From Agromyces cerinus subsp. cerinus (GTDB taxonomy: Bacteria > Actinomycetota > Actinomycetes > Actinomycetales > Microbacteriaceae): a DNA stretch of 64,000 nt. The notes beneath the pieces were generated by a model that ran no database searches, was not told the origin of the DNA, and saw only the letters and a list, made by a program, of their open reading frames with translations. Numbering within the stretch: the stretch's first letter is position 1; each line of letters begins with the position of its first letter. A program made the translations under genes and the position numbers. The stretch is taken from positions 1,178,001-1,242,000 of the forward strand of contig NZ_FSRJ01000001.1 in the NCBI RefSeq assembly GCF_900142065.1, in the 5' to 3' direction. This document shows positions 37,301 to 44,663 of this stretch, piece after piece.

Positions 37301-37755
37301 CCGACCTCGTCGGCCTGGGCCACGAGCTCGTCGATGTCGCGCGACGGCGGCGTCGACTTCAGCACGGGCACGCCCGCTGCGATCGCGTGCTCCTTCGCCG
37401 TGACCTTGTTGCCCGCCATCTCGAGCACGCGCTTGGGCGGGCCGATGAAGGTGATGCCCGCGGCCTCCGCGGCCTGTGCGAGCTCAGGGTTCTCGGAGAG
37501 GAATCCGTAGCCCGGGTAGATCGCGTCGGCGCCCGACAGCTTCGCCACGCGGATGATCTCGGTGACATCGAGGTAGGCGCGCACGGGGTGCCCGGGCTCA
37601 CCGATCTGGTACGCCTCGTCGGCCTTCAGCCGGTGCAGGGAGTTGCGGTCTTCGAACGGATACACCGCGACCGTCTTCGCACCGAGTTCGACGGCGGCTC
37701 GGAACGCTCGAATGGCGATCTCGCCGCGATTGGCAACCAGGATCTTCGTGAACAT
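34351..37755 (-). CDS. pyc: Pyruvate carboxylase
   Basis: This biotin enzyme makes oxaloacetate from pyruvate and bicarbonate, an anaplerotic step. The 1134-residue chain carries all domains. The biotin carboxylase domain (about 1-450) has GGGGRGMR, the HIEVQVLAD block and EMNPRIQVEHTVTEE. The carboxyltransferase domain (about 530-800) has the DAHQSLLATRVRT metal site and KDMAGLL. The biotin carrier domain has the biotinyl lysine K1098 in AMKM. The gene is divergent from parA across a 75-bp gap. It is single and unsplit, unlike the two-subunit forms. Confidence 0.97.
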   Translation of the reverse strand: MFTKILVANRGEIAIRAFRAAVELGAKTVAVYPFEDRNSLHRLKADEAYQIGEPGHPVRAYLDVTEIIRVAKLSGADAIYPGYGFLSENPELAQAAEAAGITFIGPPKRVLEMAGNKVTAKEHAIAAGVPVLKSTPPSRDIDELVAQADEVGFPIFAKAVAGGGGRGMRRVATKDDLRAALEEAMREADSAFGDPTMFLEQAVLRPRHIEVQVLADASGETVHLFERDCSVQRRHQKVIEIAPAPNLSDEVRQSLYRDAIAFAKSIGYVNAGTVEFLLDTAGERAGEHVFIEMNPRIQVEHTVTEEVTDVDLVVSQIRIAAGESLADLGLHQDSIRLRGAALQCRITTEDPTAGFRPDTGKITTYRSPGGAGIRLDGGTINPGAQISPHFDSMLAKLTCRGRDYPAAVARAKRALAEFRIRGVSTNIPFLQAVLEDPAFVAGDLSTSFIDERPQLLRGRVSKDRGTKILNWLADVTVNQPNGPAPTTVSPAEKLPAIDLSSPAPAGSRQRLLELGPKGFATALRAQTPLAVTETTFRDAHQSLLATRVRTRDLVAVAPYVARMTPELLSVEAWGGATYDVALRFLGEDPWERLAALREALPNINIQMLLRGRNTVGYTPYPTEVTDAFVREAASTGVDIFRIFDALNDVSQMRPAIDSVLSTGHAVAEVALCYTGDLLDPAEDLYTLDYYLSLAEQIVDAGAHVLAIKDMAGLLRPTAAEKLVGALRERFDVPVHLHTHDTAGGQLATLLAASRAGVDAVDVASAPMAGTTSQPSASSLVAALAHTERDTGISLDAVTDLEPYWEAVRRLYRPFESGLPGPTGRVYHHEIPGGQLSNLRQQAIALGLADDFELIEDMYAAADRILGRVPKVTPSSKVVGDLALHLAAVKADPDDFAANPEKYDVPDSVIGFMAGELGDLPGGWPEPFRTKVLAGKDIRIGVTELTVEQREALEADSATRRATLNALLFPAPTRQYEQIRELFGDLSVVDTADYLYGLRQGAEHVVEIATGVRLYAGLEAIGEADDKGMRTVMTILNGQLRPVFVRDRSIVVETRAAEKADASQPGQIAAPFSGVVTLQVEAGAEISAGQSVASIEAMKMEAAITSPIAGVVERVAIPKTQQVEAGDLLVVVRPR

Positions 37756-37830
37756 GCAGACCTTTCAGACTGGATTCCCCACAGCGAACGTTTAGGTATC
37801 GCCCGAGTAGTAAAGGTAACGTATCTGTTC

Positions 37831-38664
37831 GTGCACGTACTCAGCGTCAGTTCTCTCAAGGGCGGTGTCGGCAAGACCACCGTCACCCTCGGGCTGGCGT
37901 CGGCTGCGTTCGCGCGCGGCGTCCGCACCCTCGTGGTCGATCTCGATCCCCAGTCCGACGTCTCGACCGGCATGGACATCCAGGTCGCCGGCCATCTCAA
38001 CGTCGCCGACGTGCTCGCCTCCCCCAAGGAGAAGATCGTGCGCTCGGCGATCGCTCCGAGCGGCTGGGCGCGTTCGAACCCGCAGTCGACGATCGATGTC
38101 ATGATCGGCAGCCCGTCGGCGATCAACTTCGACGGACCGCATCCGTCGATCCGCGACATCTGGAAGCTCGAAGAGGCGCTCGCCAACGTCGAGGCCGACT
38201 ACGAGCTCGTGCTCATCGACTGCGCGCCGTCGCTGAACGCGCTGACCCGCACGGCATGGGCCGCGAGCGACCGCGTCGCCGTCGTGACCGAGCCGGGGCT
38301 GTTCTCCGTCGCGGCGGCCGACCGCGCACTCCGCGCCATCGAGGAGATCCGGCGCGGCCTCTCGCCGCGACTCCAGCCGCTCGGCATCATCGTGAACCGT
38401 GCTCGAGTGCAGTCGCTCGAGCACCAGTTCCGCATCAAGGAGCTGCGCGACATGTTCGGCCCGCTCGTGCTCTCCCCGCAACTGCCCGAGCGCACGTCGC
38501 TCCAGCAGGCGCAGGGCGCCGCGAAGCCGCTGCACATGTGGCCCGGCGAGAGCGCCGAAGAGATGTCGTCGAACTTCGACCAGCTGCTCGAGCGAGTGCT
38601 GCGCACGGCCCGCATCGGCGAGTTCGCCGGCTTGCCGCTCGAGGCTCCGACTCCGACCGCCTGA
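37831..38664 (+). CDS. ParA-family ATPase without an adjacent parB
   Basis: This 277-residue ATPase has the ParA deviant Walker A KGGVGKTT at residues 10-17, the DLDPQSDVSTGM A' block and VLIDCAPSLNALT as Walker B. GTG at 37831 gives the standard N-terminus, and no good ribosome binding site precedes it. A TAACGT box 8 nt upstream suggests a leaderless transcript. No ParB or parS-like 16-mer was seen nearby, so it is probably not the chromosomal segregation ParA. Orphan ParA proteins in Actinobacteria can position other cargo. Confidence 0.88.
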   Translation: MHVLSVSSLKGGVGKTTVTLGLASAAFARGVRTLVVDLDPQSDVSTGMDIQVAGHLNVADVLASPKEKIVRSAIAPSGWARSNPQSTIDVMIGSPSAINFDGPHPSIRDIWKLEEALANVEADYELVLIDCAPSLNALTRTAWAASDRVAVVTEPGLFSVAAADRALRAIEEIRRGLSPRLQPLGIIVNRARVQSLEHQFRIKELRDMFGPLVLSPQLPERTSLQQAQGAAKPLHMWPGESAEEMSSNFDQLLERVLRTARIGEFAGLPLEAPTPTA

Positions 38665-38825
38665 CCGCAGCGGGCGGTCGGCGATCGCAGCCCACGCGCG
38701 CGGAGACGGCGCGACGGCAACGACCGAACGATCCGAACCCTCCGAGCCGGACACGAGGGCGGCGCCGGTCGTCCACGCACGACAATGACTGATCCTGCCG
38801 ACGCGTCAGCCGCGCGGGGCGGGAC

Positions 38826-39380
38826 TCAGGAGATCTTGCGCGAGCGCACGCCGCGGCGCGCGGCGAGTTCGTCCATGGGGTCGGCCGGTTGCGTACCGAT
38901 CTCGACGAGCGTCGACTCCACCTCGCGAAGCACCTTGCCCACTGCGATGCCGAACACGCCCTGACCTCGGTTGACGAGGTCGATGACCTCGTCGTCGGAC
39001 GTGCAGAGGTAGACACTCGCGCCGTCGCTCATGAGCGTCGTCTGGGCGAGGTCGTCGATGCCGGCTTCGCGCAACTGGGTCACCGCGGTACGGATCTGCT
39101 GCAGGGAGATGCCGGTGTCGAGCAGTCGCTTCACGAGCTTCAAGACGAGGATGTCGCGGAATCCGTAGAGCCGCTGCGAGCCGGAGCCGGCCGCGCTGCG
39201 CACGGTGGGCTCGACGAGCTGCGTGCGCGCCCAGTAGTCGAGCTGGCGGTAGCTGATGCCCGCGGCACGCGCCGCGACCGCACCGCGATACCCCGTTGCA
39301 TCGTCGTGCTCGGGCATGCCATCGGTGAACAGCAACCCGAGATCGTACCGCGAGCGTGGAGTCCGGTCGAGCTCACTCAT
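38826..39380 (-). CDS. MerR-family transcriptional regulator
   Basis: This 184-residue regulator has a MerR winged helix-turn-helix (about 35-105) with YRQLDYWARTQLVEPTVR and YGFRDILVLKLVKRLLDTGISLQQI. A C-terminal region with no recognised ligand domain follows. It matches the second MerR gene normally found after garA and ftsR in Actinobacteria. No effector Cys residues are placed as in metal-sensing MerR proteins. It is 112 bp from ftsR, so it may have its own promoter. Confidence 0.88.
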   Translation of the reverse strand: MSELDRTPRSRYDLGLLFTDGMPEHDDATGYRGAVAARAAGISYRQLDYWARTQLVEPTVRSAAGSGSQRLYGFRDILVLKLVKRLLDTGISLQQIRTAVTQLREAGIDDLAQTTLMSDGASVYLCTSDDEVIDLVNRGQGVFGIAVGKVLREVESTLVEIGTQPADPMDELAARRGVRSRKIS

Positions 39381-39492
39381 CCGTTCCGCCCCTCACTCTC
39401 GCGTCGGCACCTCGTCGGCGCGAGTCCCACGCTACCGAGGGCGGCAGGCTCTGTCGAACACATCCGGCCGAACGTCACGGCGTGTCGCGAGA

Positions 39493-40185
39493 TCATCGCG
39501 TGAGACGGCCGAGCGAGGCCCGAACGACACTCGCATGCACGGCCTCGAGATGCTCCGCGAGCTCGAGGCCGCGCTCCGCGGCTCGAGCCTTGTCGGCGGC
39601 ATCCGCTCGTCGTGACGGCGCGATCGCCCGCTCCACGAGCGCGGCTTCGCGTTCGGCCGCTGCGCGTACGCCGCGGAGGTGGCGCGGTTCGATGCCCACG
39701 GCCCGGAGGGCGACGAGCGAGCGGAGCACCCCGAGCGCCTCGTCGCCGTAGTACTCGGCCGCCGGCAGCAGCGACGCCGACACCGCATCGTCGAGCAGTG
39801 CGGCCGTCGCCTTGGCCTCCGCGATGAGTTCATCGCGCCGGAACCTGCGCGCGCCCGCGAGGAACGCGGCAGCGCTGGTGGCGCCGGGCAATGCCGGGGT
39901 CTCACCCGCGTCGATCGCCTCGAGGTGCGTGCGGATCACCTTGAGCGGCAGATACTGGTCGCGCTGCATGGAGAGCACGACCGTGATGCGCTCGACATCG
40001 GCCGTCGAGAACTTCCGGTAGCCGGCCGCGGTACGGGCGGGGGCGACGAGACGTTGTTCTTCGAGGAACCGCAGCTTCGAAGGCGTGAGCTCGGGGAACT
40101 CTGGCTGAAGCCGTGCCAGCACCTGACCGATGCCCAGCAGTGGCGCCTGGCCGCTCGCGCGCGTGGACGCAGCGGGAGCTGCCAC
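39493..40185 (-). CDS. MerR-family regulator, FtsR-like
   Basis: This 230-residue protein has a MerR helix-turn-helix (about 17-85) with LGIGQVLARLQPEFPELTPS, LRFLEEQRLV and YRKFSTADVERI. A longer Ala-rich C-terminal region follows. Position directly after garA/odhI matches FtsR of Corynebacterium glutamicum, which activates ftsZ. The GTG overlaps the garA TAG by one base (TAGTG), so the two are translationally coupled. A candidate target lies upstream of ftsZ at 6.7 kb. Orthology is inferred from synteny and domain type. Confidence 0.85.
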   Translation of the reverse strand: MAAPAASTRASGQAPLLGIGQVLARLQPEFPELTPSKLRFLEEQRLVAPARTAAGYRKFSTADVERITVVLSMQRDQYLPLKVIRTHLEAIDAGETPALPGATSAAAFLAGARRFRRDELIAEAKATAALLDDAVSASLLPAAEYYGDEALGVLRSLVALRAVGIEPRHLRGVRAAAEREAALVERAIAPSRRADAADKARAAERGLELAEHLEAVHASVVRASLGRLTR

Positions 40186-40703
40186 TATTCGCTCGCCACC
40201 GGAGCCAGGTCGCGCCGCGAGGCGTAGAACGTGAGTCGGAACTTGCCGATCTGCACCTCTGCACCATCGCTCAGGAGCGCCTTCTCGATGCGCACTCCGT
40301 CGAAGTAGGTGCCGTTCAGCGAGCTGAGGTCGCGGACCTCGAACGCCGAGCGGTGCCGCACGAACTCCGCATGCTTGCGGGAGACCGTCACGTCGTCGAG
40401 GAAGATGTCGGCGTCGGGATGACGACCCACGACGGTCACGTCGGTGTCGAGCAGGAAACGCGCCCCGCTGTTCGGCCCACGACGCACGATGAGCAACGCG
40501 GAACCCGATGGCAGAGCGGCGATCGCCTCCTGCTCTTCGGCCGTGACGTCGGCGTCGAGCGCGCTCAGCTGTGCGGCCGCCTCTCGGCTGAAGCCGATGG
40601 TCGTATCGGTCGCCCCGTCGACCGCAGCGTGCGTCGACGTGGTCGTCGAAGGCTCGCTCCCGGTCTCGGCACTGCCGGCCTGAGTGTTGTCGCTATCCGC
40701 CAC
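40185..40703 (-). CDS. garA: FHA-domain phospho-switch protein GarA/OdhI
   Basis: GarA/OdhI inhibits 2-oxoglutarate dehydrogenase and glutamate-metabolism enzymes when unphosphorylated and is switched off by Ser/Thr kinases. The 172-residue protein has an N-terminal tail with a TDTTIGF segment resembling the ETTSVF phosphothreonine site. The FHA domain (about 80-165) has VVGRHPDADIFLDD, VSRKHAEF and SSLNGTYFDGVRI. GTG at 40703 has GGGAGG 6 nt upstream; it overlaps the pgsA end by 11 nt. The PASTA kinase at 25.1 kb is a candidate partner. Confidence 0.92.
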   Translation of the reverse strand: MADSDNTQAGSAETGSEPSTTTSTHAAVDGATDTTIGFSREAAAQLSALDADVTAEEQEAIAALPSGSALLIVRRGPNSGARFLLDTDVTVVGRHPDADIFLDDVTVSRKHAEFVRHRSAFEVRDLSSLNGTYFDGVRIEKALLSDGAEVQIGKFRLTFYASRRDLAPVASE

Positions 40704-41328
40704 ATTGACCTCCCTGTTCCAGCGTATCCGATCGAGGCTCGTCTGCCACCCGCGGAATGCGGATGACGCGGGCGGTCTCGATCGCGTAGATGACACCCGC
40801 CCACCAGTACAGGAATGCACCCCAGAGGGTGATCGCCCAGCCGATCGGCTGACTGATGGCGGCGACGGCGGGGAATGCGAGTCCGAGCATGATCACCGGC
40901 AAGCCGAAGAACAGCGCGAACGTCGCGACCTTGCCGAGCTGATGCACGGGCAGCGGCCCGAATCCGTGGTTGGCGAGCACTACGCCGAGGGCGAGCAGGA
41001 AGACGTCACGGGCGACGATGACGATGACGATGAACCAGGGCACGAGTCCCTGGGCTGCGAGGCCCACGAGCGCGGCGAAGATGTACAGCCGGTCGGCGGC
41101 GGGATCGAGCAACTGCCCGAGACGGGTCACCTGGCCGAGTCGGCGGGCGAGGTAGCCGTCGAGCAGGTCGGAGAGGCTCGCGACGACGAGCACGACGAGC
41201 GAGACCATGTAGTCGCCGCGCACGATGAAGATCAGGAAGACCGGAACGAGTGCCAGCCGGAGCATGCTGAGGATGTTCGGGATCGTCCAGATCTCCGAAC
41301 CGACCTCCCCCGAGCGTTCCCCAGCCAC
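40693..41328 (-). CDS. CDP-alcohol phosphatidyltransferase (PgsA type)
   Basis: This membrane enzyme transfers a CDP-linked phosphatidyl group to an alcohol such as glycerol 3-phosphate. The 211-residue protein has about five membrane spans. The family signature appears as SDLLDGYLAR followed by G and D residues in QLLDPAADR, containing the four conserved aspartates. PgsA or cardiolipin/inositol specificity cannot be separated by eye. GTG at 41328 has a TAGGAT -10 box 6 nt upstream. It precedes garA, as in related genomes. Confidence 0.88.
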   Translation of the reverse strand: MAGERSGEVGSEIWTIPNILSMLRLALVPVFLIFIVRGDYMVSLVVLVVASLSDLLDGYLARRLGQVTRLGQLLDPAADRLYIFAALVGLAAQGLVPWFIVIVIVARDVFLLALGVVLANHGFGPLPVHQLGKVATFALFFGLPVIMLGLAFPAVAAISQPIGWAITLWGAFLYWWAGVIYAIETARVIRIPRVADEPRSDTLEQGGQCGG

Positions 41329-41334
41329 GTTCCG

Positions 41335-41340
41335 ATCCTA
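41335..41340 (-). promoter_or_regulatory. -10 box (TAGGAT) of the pgsA-type gene, leaderless
   Basis: On the minus strand TAGGAT ends 6 nt before the GTG at 41328. It lies back to back with the divergent -10 box at 41349-41354. Confidence 0.5.
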
Positions 41341-41348
41341 TCGATCCG

Positions 41349-41354
41349 TAGAAT
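41349..41354 (+). promoter_or_regulatory. -10 box (TAGAAT) of the DUF1295 gene, leaderless
   Basis: TAGAAT ends 6 nt before the ATG at 41361, with no room for a ribosome binding site. Confidence 0.55.
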
Positions 41355-41360
41355 GCCGCC

Positions 41361-42191
41361 ATGGGTCCGCTCGTCGTGTGTCTCGTCATCTGCGCCGCGA
41401 TCACGCTCGCGACGTGGGTCGCCTCGATCGCCACCCGCGAGTACTCGTGGGTCGATCGCATCTGGTCGATCGCACCGATCGTCTACGTGTGGGTGTTCGC
41501 CGTCTGGTCGGGGTTCGACGGGCGACTCGTGCTCATGGCGGCGCTCGTCTCGGCATGGGGCATCCGCTTGACCTTCAATTTCGCTCGCAAGGGCGGGTAC
41601 CGCCCCGGCGGGGAGGACTACCGCTGGGCGGTGCTGCGCGGTCGGATGTCGCGTGCCGGGTTCGCCGCATTCAACCTGCTGTTCATCTCGATCTACCAGA
41701 ACGCCGTGATCCTGCTGTTCTGCCTCCCGGCTGCCACGGTGTTCGCCGCCGGCGGCGCTCCGCTCGGTGGGGCCGACGTGGTGCTCTCCATCGCGTTCCT
41801 CGCCCTCCTCGCCGGGGAGACGGTGGCCGACCAGCAGCAATGGGCGTTCCACCGGTGGAAGGCAGCCGAGCGTGCGGCCGGCCGCACGCCGCAGCCCGGG
41901 TTCCTGCAGAGCGGGCTGTTCCGCTTCTCGCGGCACCCCAACTTCTTCTTCGAGCAGGCCCAGTGGTGGGTCTTCTACGGGTTCGCGGTCGCGGCGACCG
42001 GCGTCTGGCTGCACTGGTCCGTCGCGGGCGCCGTGCTGCTCACGACGCTCTTCATCGGGTCGACGATCTTCACCGAGTCGATCTCGCGGTCGAAGTACCC
42101 CGACTACGACGACTATCGCGCCCGCACCTCGCCGATCGTGCCGTGGCCTCCGCGTCGGCCCGCGTCACCGGCCGACGAGCGCACCGCCTGA
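41361..42191 (+). CDS. DUF1295 family membrane protein (steroid 5-alpha-reductase-like)
   Basis: This 276-residue membrane protein has about seven hydrophobic segments and the DUF1295 signature near the C-terminus. Recognisable pieces are DRIWSIAPIVYVW, GGEDYRWAVLRG, QQQWAFHRWK, SGLFRFSRHPNFFFEQ and the KYPDYDDYRARTSPIVPW tail. The family resembles isoprenylcysteine methyltransferases and 5-alpha-reductases, but its substrate is unknown. The gene is divergent from pgsA with 32 bp between starts. Confidence 0.9.
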   Translation: MGPLVVCLVICAAITLATWVASIATREYSWVDRIWSIAPIVYVWVFAVWSGFDGRLVLMAALVSAWGIRLTFNFARKGGYRPGGEDYRWAVLRGRMSRAGFAAFNLLFISIYQNAVILLFCLPAATVFAAGGAPLGGADVVLSIAFLALLAGETVADQQQWAFHRWKAAERAAGRTPQPGFLQSGLFRFSRHPNFFFEQAQWWVFYGFAVAATGVWLHWSVAGAVLLTTLFIGSTIFTESISRSKYPDYDDYRARTSPIVPWPPRRPASPADERTA

Positions 42192-42200
42192 CACGGGGCT

Positions 42201-42650
42201 TCAGAGGCGGGCCGCGAGGCCCGACCAGGCTTCGGCGAACCGCGGATGCAGCGGCACCTCGGTGACCCGATCGATCGCGATCCACCGCAGCTCGATGCTC
42301 TCGGGGTCGCTGACGACCGGGGCGAACCGTTCAGCGGCATCGGCGACGACGGTCGTGTACGACCAGTACCCGAGGTCGAGCACCGTGCTGAACCGCACCT
42401 CGAGGAGCGTCGGTGGCACACCCGCCTCCTCACCCGCCTCACGGACGGCCGCCTCGACGGCGCTCTCGTGCTCGTGCCGCGCACCCCCGGGCATGCCCCA
42501 AGTGCCGCCGAAGTGGCTCCACAGCGCCCGATGCTGCAGCAGGACCTCGCGCTCGGGGCTCACGACCAGCAGGCCCGCGGCCCCGTACCTGCCCCAGTAC
42601 TTCGCTCCATCGGGGCCCACGACCCATTCGTCGCCGCTCGCTCCGCTCAT
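42201..42650 (-). CDS. NUDIX hydrolase
   Basis: This 149-residue protein hydrolyses a nucleoside diphosphate linked to another moiety. The Nudix box is complete: G56 ARHEH E62, then R70 E71 and E74 E75 with G77. A YWGRYGAAGLL N-terminal block precedes it. I favour ATG 42650; an in-frame ATG at 42674 would add eight residues. It converges on the DUF1295 gene with a 9-bp gap. The substrate cannot be predicted. Confidence 0.88.
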   Translation of the reverse strand: MSGASGDEWVVGPDGAKYWGRYGAAGLLVVSPEREVLLQHRALWSHFGGTWGMPGGARHEHESAVEAAVREAGEEAGVPPTLLEVRFSTVLDLGYWSYTTVVADAAERFAPVVSDPESIELRWIAIDRVTEVPLHPRFAEAWSGLAARL

Positions 42651-42691
42651 GAGTCCAGCATGCCGCACGATCATCCCGAGCCGGGTCGCCG

Positions 42692-42697
42692 TAGGCT
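42692..42697 (+). promoter_or_regulatory. -10 box (TAGGCT) of the S4-domain gene, leaderless
   Basis: TAGGCT ends 6 nt before the ATG at 42704. Confidence 0.5.
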
Positions 42698-42703
42698 GTT
42701 GGC

Positions 42704-43075
42704 ATGAACGGCGAGTCCCCCGTGCGCGTCGATGCCTGGCTCTGGGCGGTGCGGCAGTTCAAGACGCGATCCTCGGCCACGGCGGCGTGCCGGGCCGGGC
42801 ATGTGCGGGTGAACGGCGAACGCGCGAAGGCCGCCCAGTCGGTGCGGCCCGGCGACGAGGTGCGCGTGCGCATCGACGGCTTCGATCGAATGCTCGTCGT
42901 GCGGCAGACGCTCGTCAAGCGCGTGTCGGCGGCCGTCGCGGCCACGGCGGTGGACGACCGCACACCTCCCCCGCCACCGCGCGAGACGGTGGCGATCGTC
43001 GCGACGCGCGATCGCGGTGCCGGACGCCCCACGAAACGGGAACGGCGAGACCTCGAGCGCCTCCGCGGCCGGTGA
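42704..43075 (+). CDS. S4-domain RNA-binding protein (Hsp15-like)
   Basis: This 123-residue protein has an S4 domain at about 8-70 (RVDAWLWAVRQFKTRSSAT, GHVRVNGERAKAAQSVRPGD) and a basic, Pro-rich C-terminal tail. Hsp15 in E. coli binds 50S subunits carrying stalled peptidyl-tRNA, and similar ribosome rescue work is possible here. The tail ends in GRPTKRERRDLERLRGR, also common in this group. Confidence 0.88.
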   Translation: MNGESPVRVDAWLWAVRQFKTRSSATAACRAGHVRVNGERAKAAQSVRPGDEVRVRIDGFDRMLVVRQTLVKRVSAAVAATAVDDRTPPPPPRETVAIVATRDRGAGRPTKRERRDLERLRGR

Positions 43076-43087
43076 GCGCACGCGGCG

Positions 43088-43093
43088 TAGCCT
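43088..43093 (+). promoter_or_regulatory. -10 box (TAGCCT) of the GNAT-like gene, leaderless
   Basis: TAGCCT ends 7 nt before the GTG at 43101 and supports that start over upstream codons in the same frame. Confidence 0.5.
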
Positions 43094-43100
43094 GATCGAC

Positions 43101-43394
43101 GTGCATACCGAACTCGCTCACGAACCCGACGCCCGCCGATACGTGCTGCGGGTCGACGGCGACATCGCGAGCGTGCTCGAGTATCGGGAGCTCGGCGACT
43201 CGGTCGCGTTCACCCGCACGTTCACGAATCCTCCGTACCGCGGCAGCGGACTGGCCGGCGAGCTCGTCGAGTTCGCGGTCGACGACGTCGAGGCGAACTC
43301 GACCCGGCGCATCGTGCCGAGTTGCTGGTACGTGGGCGAATGGTTCGACCGGCACCCCGACCGGGCGGGCCTGCTCGACCCTCGCACGGCCTGA
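43101..43394 (+). CDS. Small GNAT-like N-acetyltransferase (YjdJ/GTC family)
   Basis: This 97-residue protein matches the short acetyltransferase-like family. Its acyl-CoA loop is FTNPPYRGSGLAGELVEFAVDD, and the C-terminal IVPSCWYVGEWFDRHPD block contains the conserved Cys and Trp. These proteins are about half the length of ordinary GNAT enzymes, and their substrates are unknown. The start is fixed by the -10 box immediately upstream. Confidence 0.86.
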   Translation: MHTELAHEPDARRYVLRVDGDIASVLEYRELGDSVAFTRTFTNPPYRGSGLAGELVEFAVDDVEANSTRRIVPSCWYVGEWFDRHPDRAGLLDPRTA

Positions 43395-43431
43395 ACGGCG
43401 GCACCGGGCTGCATCGCGACGCCCGTGCGAT

Positions 43432-43450
43432 GCGACGGGGATTCCGTCGC
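43432..43450. terminator. Weak hairpin between convergent genes
   Basis: A perfect 7-bp stem (43432-43438 with 43444-43450) lies between the GNAT-like gene and the small basic protein gene. There is no T run, so its activity is uncertain. Confidence 0.35.
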
Positions 43451-43472
43451 CCCGCTCGGGCGCCGCTGCGGT

Positions 43473-43616
43473 TCAGCGCTTGCGGTGCGTCGCCTCGGTC
43501 ACAGCGTCGCTGTTGGACCGGTTCTCAACCTTGGCCTTCTTGTCGGCGCGCTTCTCTTTGAGGGACTTGCTGGCAGCCGTCTTGGATGACGACTTCTTCG
43601 GCGACTTGTCTGACAT
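43473..43616 (-). CDS. Small Lys/Ser-rich basic protein
   Basis: A 47-codon ORF runs from ATG 43616 to TGA 43473 and encodes a protein beginning MSDKSPKKSSSKTAASKSL and ending EATHRKR. About a third of the residues are Lys or Arg, mainly in the middle KEKRADKKAKVE stretch, which may be helical. AAAGGG precedes the ATG by 7 nt, and a TAGGGT box lies further upstream. Similar small basic proteins occur in Microbacteriaceae. Function is unknown; nucleic-acid binding is possible. Confidence 0.7.
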   Translation of the reverse strand: MSDKSPKKSSSKTAASKSLKEKRADKKAKVENRSNSDAVTEATHRKR

Positions 43617-43684
43617 GGATGACGCCCTTTGATCGGAGGCCTGGGCGGCCCCGTGCGGGCAACCCTACGCGACATCCCCGGGGG

Positions 43685-44518
43685 TCAGTACCAGTTCATC
43701 GACTGCGAGTGCGACCACGCGCTGCACGGGCTGCCGTAGCCGCGGGCGATGTAGTCGAGCCCCCAGCTGATCTGGGTCGCGGCGTTGGTCTGCCAGTCGG
43801 AGCCGGCGGTGGCCATCTTGCTGCCGGGCAGCGACTGCGGGATGCCGGTGGCGCCGCTCGACGCGTTGTAGGCGGTGTACGACCAGCCCGACTCCTTCTG
43901 CCACAGCTGGTCGAGGCACTGGAACTGCGATTCGTCCCAGCCGTACTTCGACGCGGCGAGCGAGCGAGCCGTGGCTCGGGCGCCGTCGGGCGTGTTCGCC
44001 CGGGCGAGCGCCTCGGCGGCGGCAGCGGCCCGCTCGGCCTGGGCGCGGTCGTACGCGGCAGCCGCGGCAGCTGCCTTCTCGGTCTCGGAGCGGGTCTGCT
44101 TCGTCAGGTCGACGATCGAGTCGATCGGCAGGCGCTCGTACTCGCCGAGCGAGGCGACGGATGCCGCGAGGCTGCTGGCGTCGACCTTGCCGTCGACCGC
44201 GGCGAGCGTGGCGTTGGCGGCCGTCAGCGTGTCCTGCGCGCTGTGGCGGGTGCGGGCCTCGGCGATCGCGCTGTAGGCGCCGAGCTGTTCGGAACGGACG
44301 CCGGTCGATTCCGAGAGCGCCGTCGTCTCGGCGATGCTCGCCTGGGTGCTGATCGCGGACTCCACCGTGAATCCGGTGCCGACGATGAGGCCGGCGGCGA
44401 TGACGGCGCCGGCGCCGATGAGCCGCTTGCGACTGATGCGGCGCTTGCGGATGCTGCGGCGGGGGTGTCGTGCTTCGGGGGCGGTGTCGGTTTCGGGCGT
44501 GGTGGTTTCGTTGCGCAT
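43685..44518 (-). CDS. Secreted/anchored lysozyme-like protein, paralogue 1
   Basis: This 277-residue protein has a basic N-terminus, a membrane anchor or signal at about 33-55, an Ala-rich coiled region, and a C-terminal lysozyme/transglycosylase-like domain of about 95 residues. The domain has YGWDESQFQCLDQLWQKESGW, in which the Glu of KESGW is the likely catalytic residue. GIPQSLPGSKM and a closing MNWY follow. Two Cys residues (in FQCLD and SPCSAW) could form a disulphide. It is the most diverged of three paralogues in the window. ATG 44518 gives a standard signal length; an upstream in-frame start is possible. Confidence 0.85.
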   Translation of the reverse strand: MRNETTTPETDTAPEARHPRRSIRKRRISRKRLIGAGAVIAAGLIVGTGFTVESAISTQASIAETTALSESTGVRSEQLGAYSAIAEARTRHSAQDTLTAANATLAAVDGKVDASSLAASVASLGEYERLPIDSIVDLTKQTRSETEKAAAAAAAYDRAQAERAAAAAEALARANTPDGARATARSLAASKYGWDESQFQCLDQLWQKESGWSYTAYNASSGATGIPQSLPGSKMATAGSDWQTNAATQISWGLDYIARGYGSPCSAWSHSQSMNWY

Positions 44519-44651
44519 AGGTTCTGGGTTGCTCGGATCAGGTTGGGGGACGCCCCCGAGCGAGGGCACAAGTCAGACACTCTGCCCCGAGTTTCTGAAG
44601 GGTTCCTCATTTCTTCCTGTGCAGAGCATGAGCACGGCCCCCCGCGGCCGC

Positions 44652-44657
44652 GATACT
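44652..44657 (+). promoter_or_regulatory. -10 box (GATACT) of the YchJ-family gene, leaderless
   Basis: GATACT ends 6 nt before the ATG at 44664. The GGGAGG that touches the ATG is too close to act as a ribosome binding site. Confidence 0.5.
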
Positions 44658-44663
44658 GGGAGG

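Noticed and set aside
33880-37830. Very long open frame on the plus strand opposite pyc, continuous with parA
   Set aside because: Its translation is rich in Arg, Asp and Val with no recognisable family, and it lies exactly antisense to a clear pyruvate carboxylase. High GC at third positions removes stops. Only the ParA part from 37831 is real.
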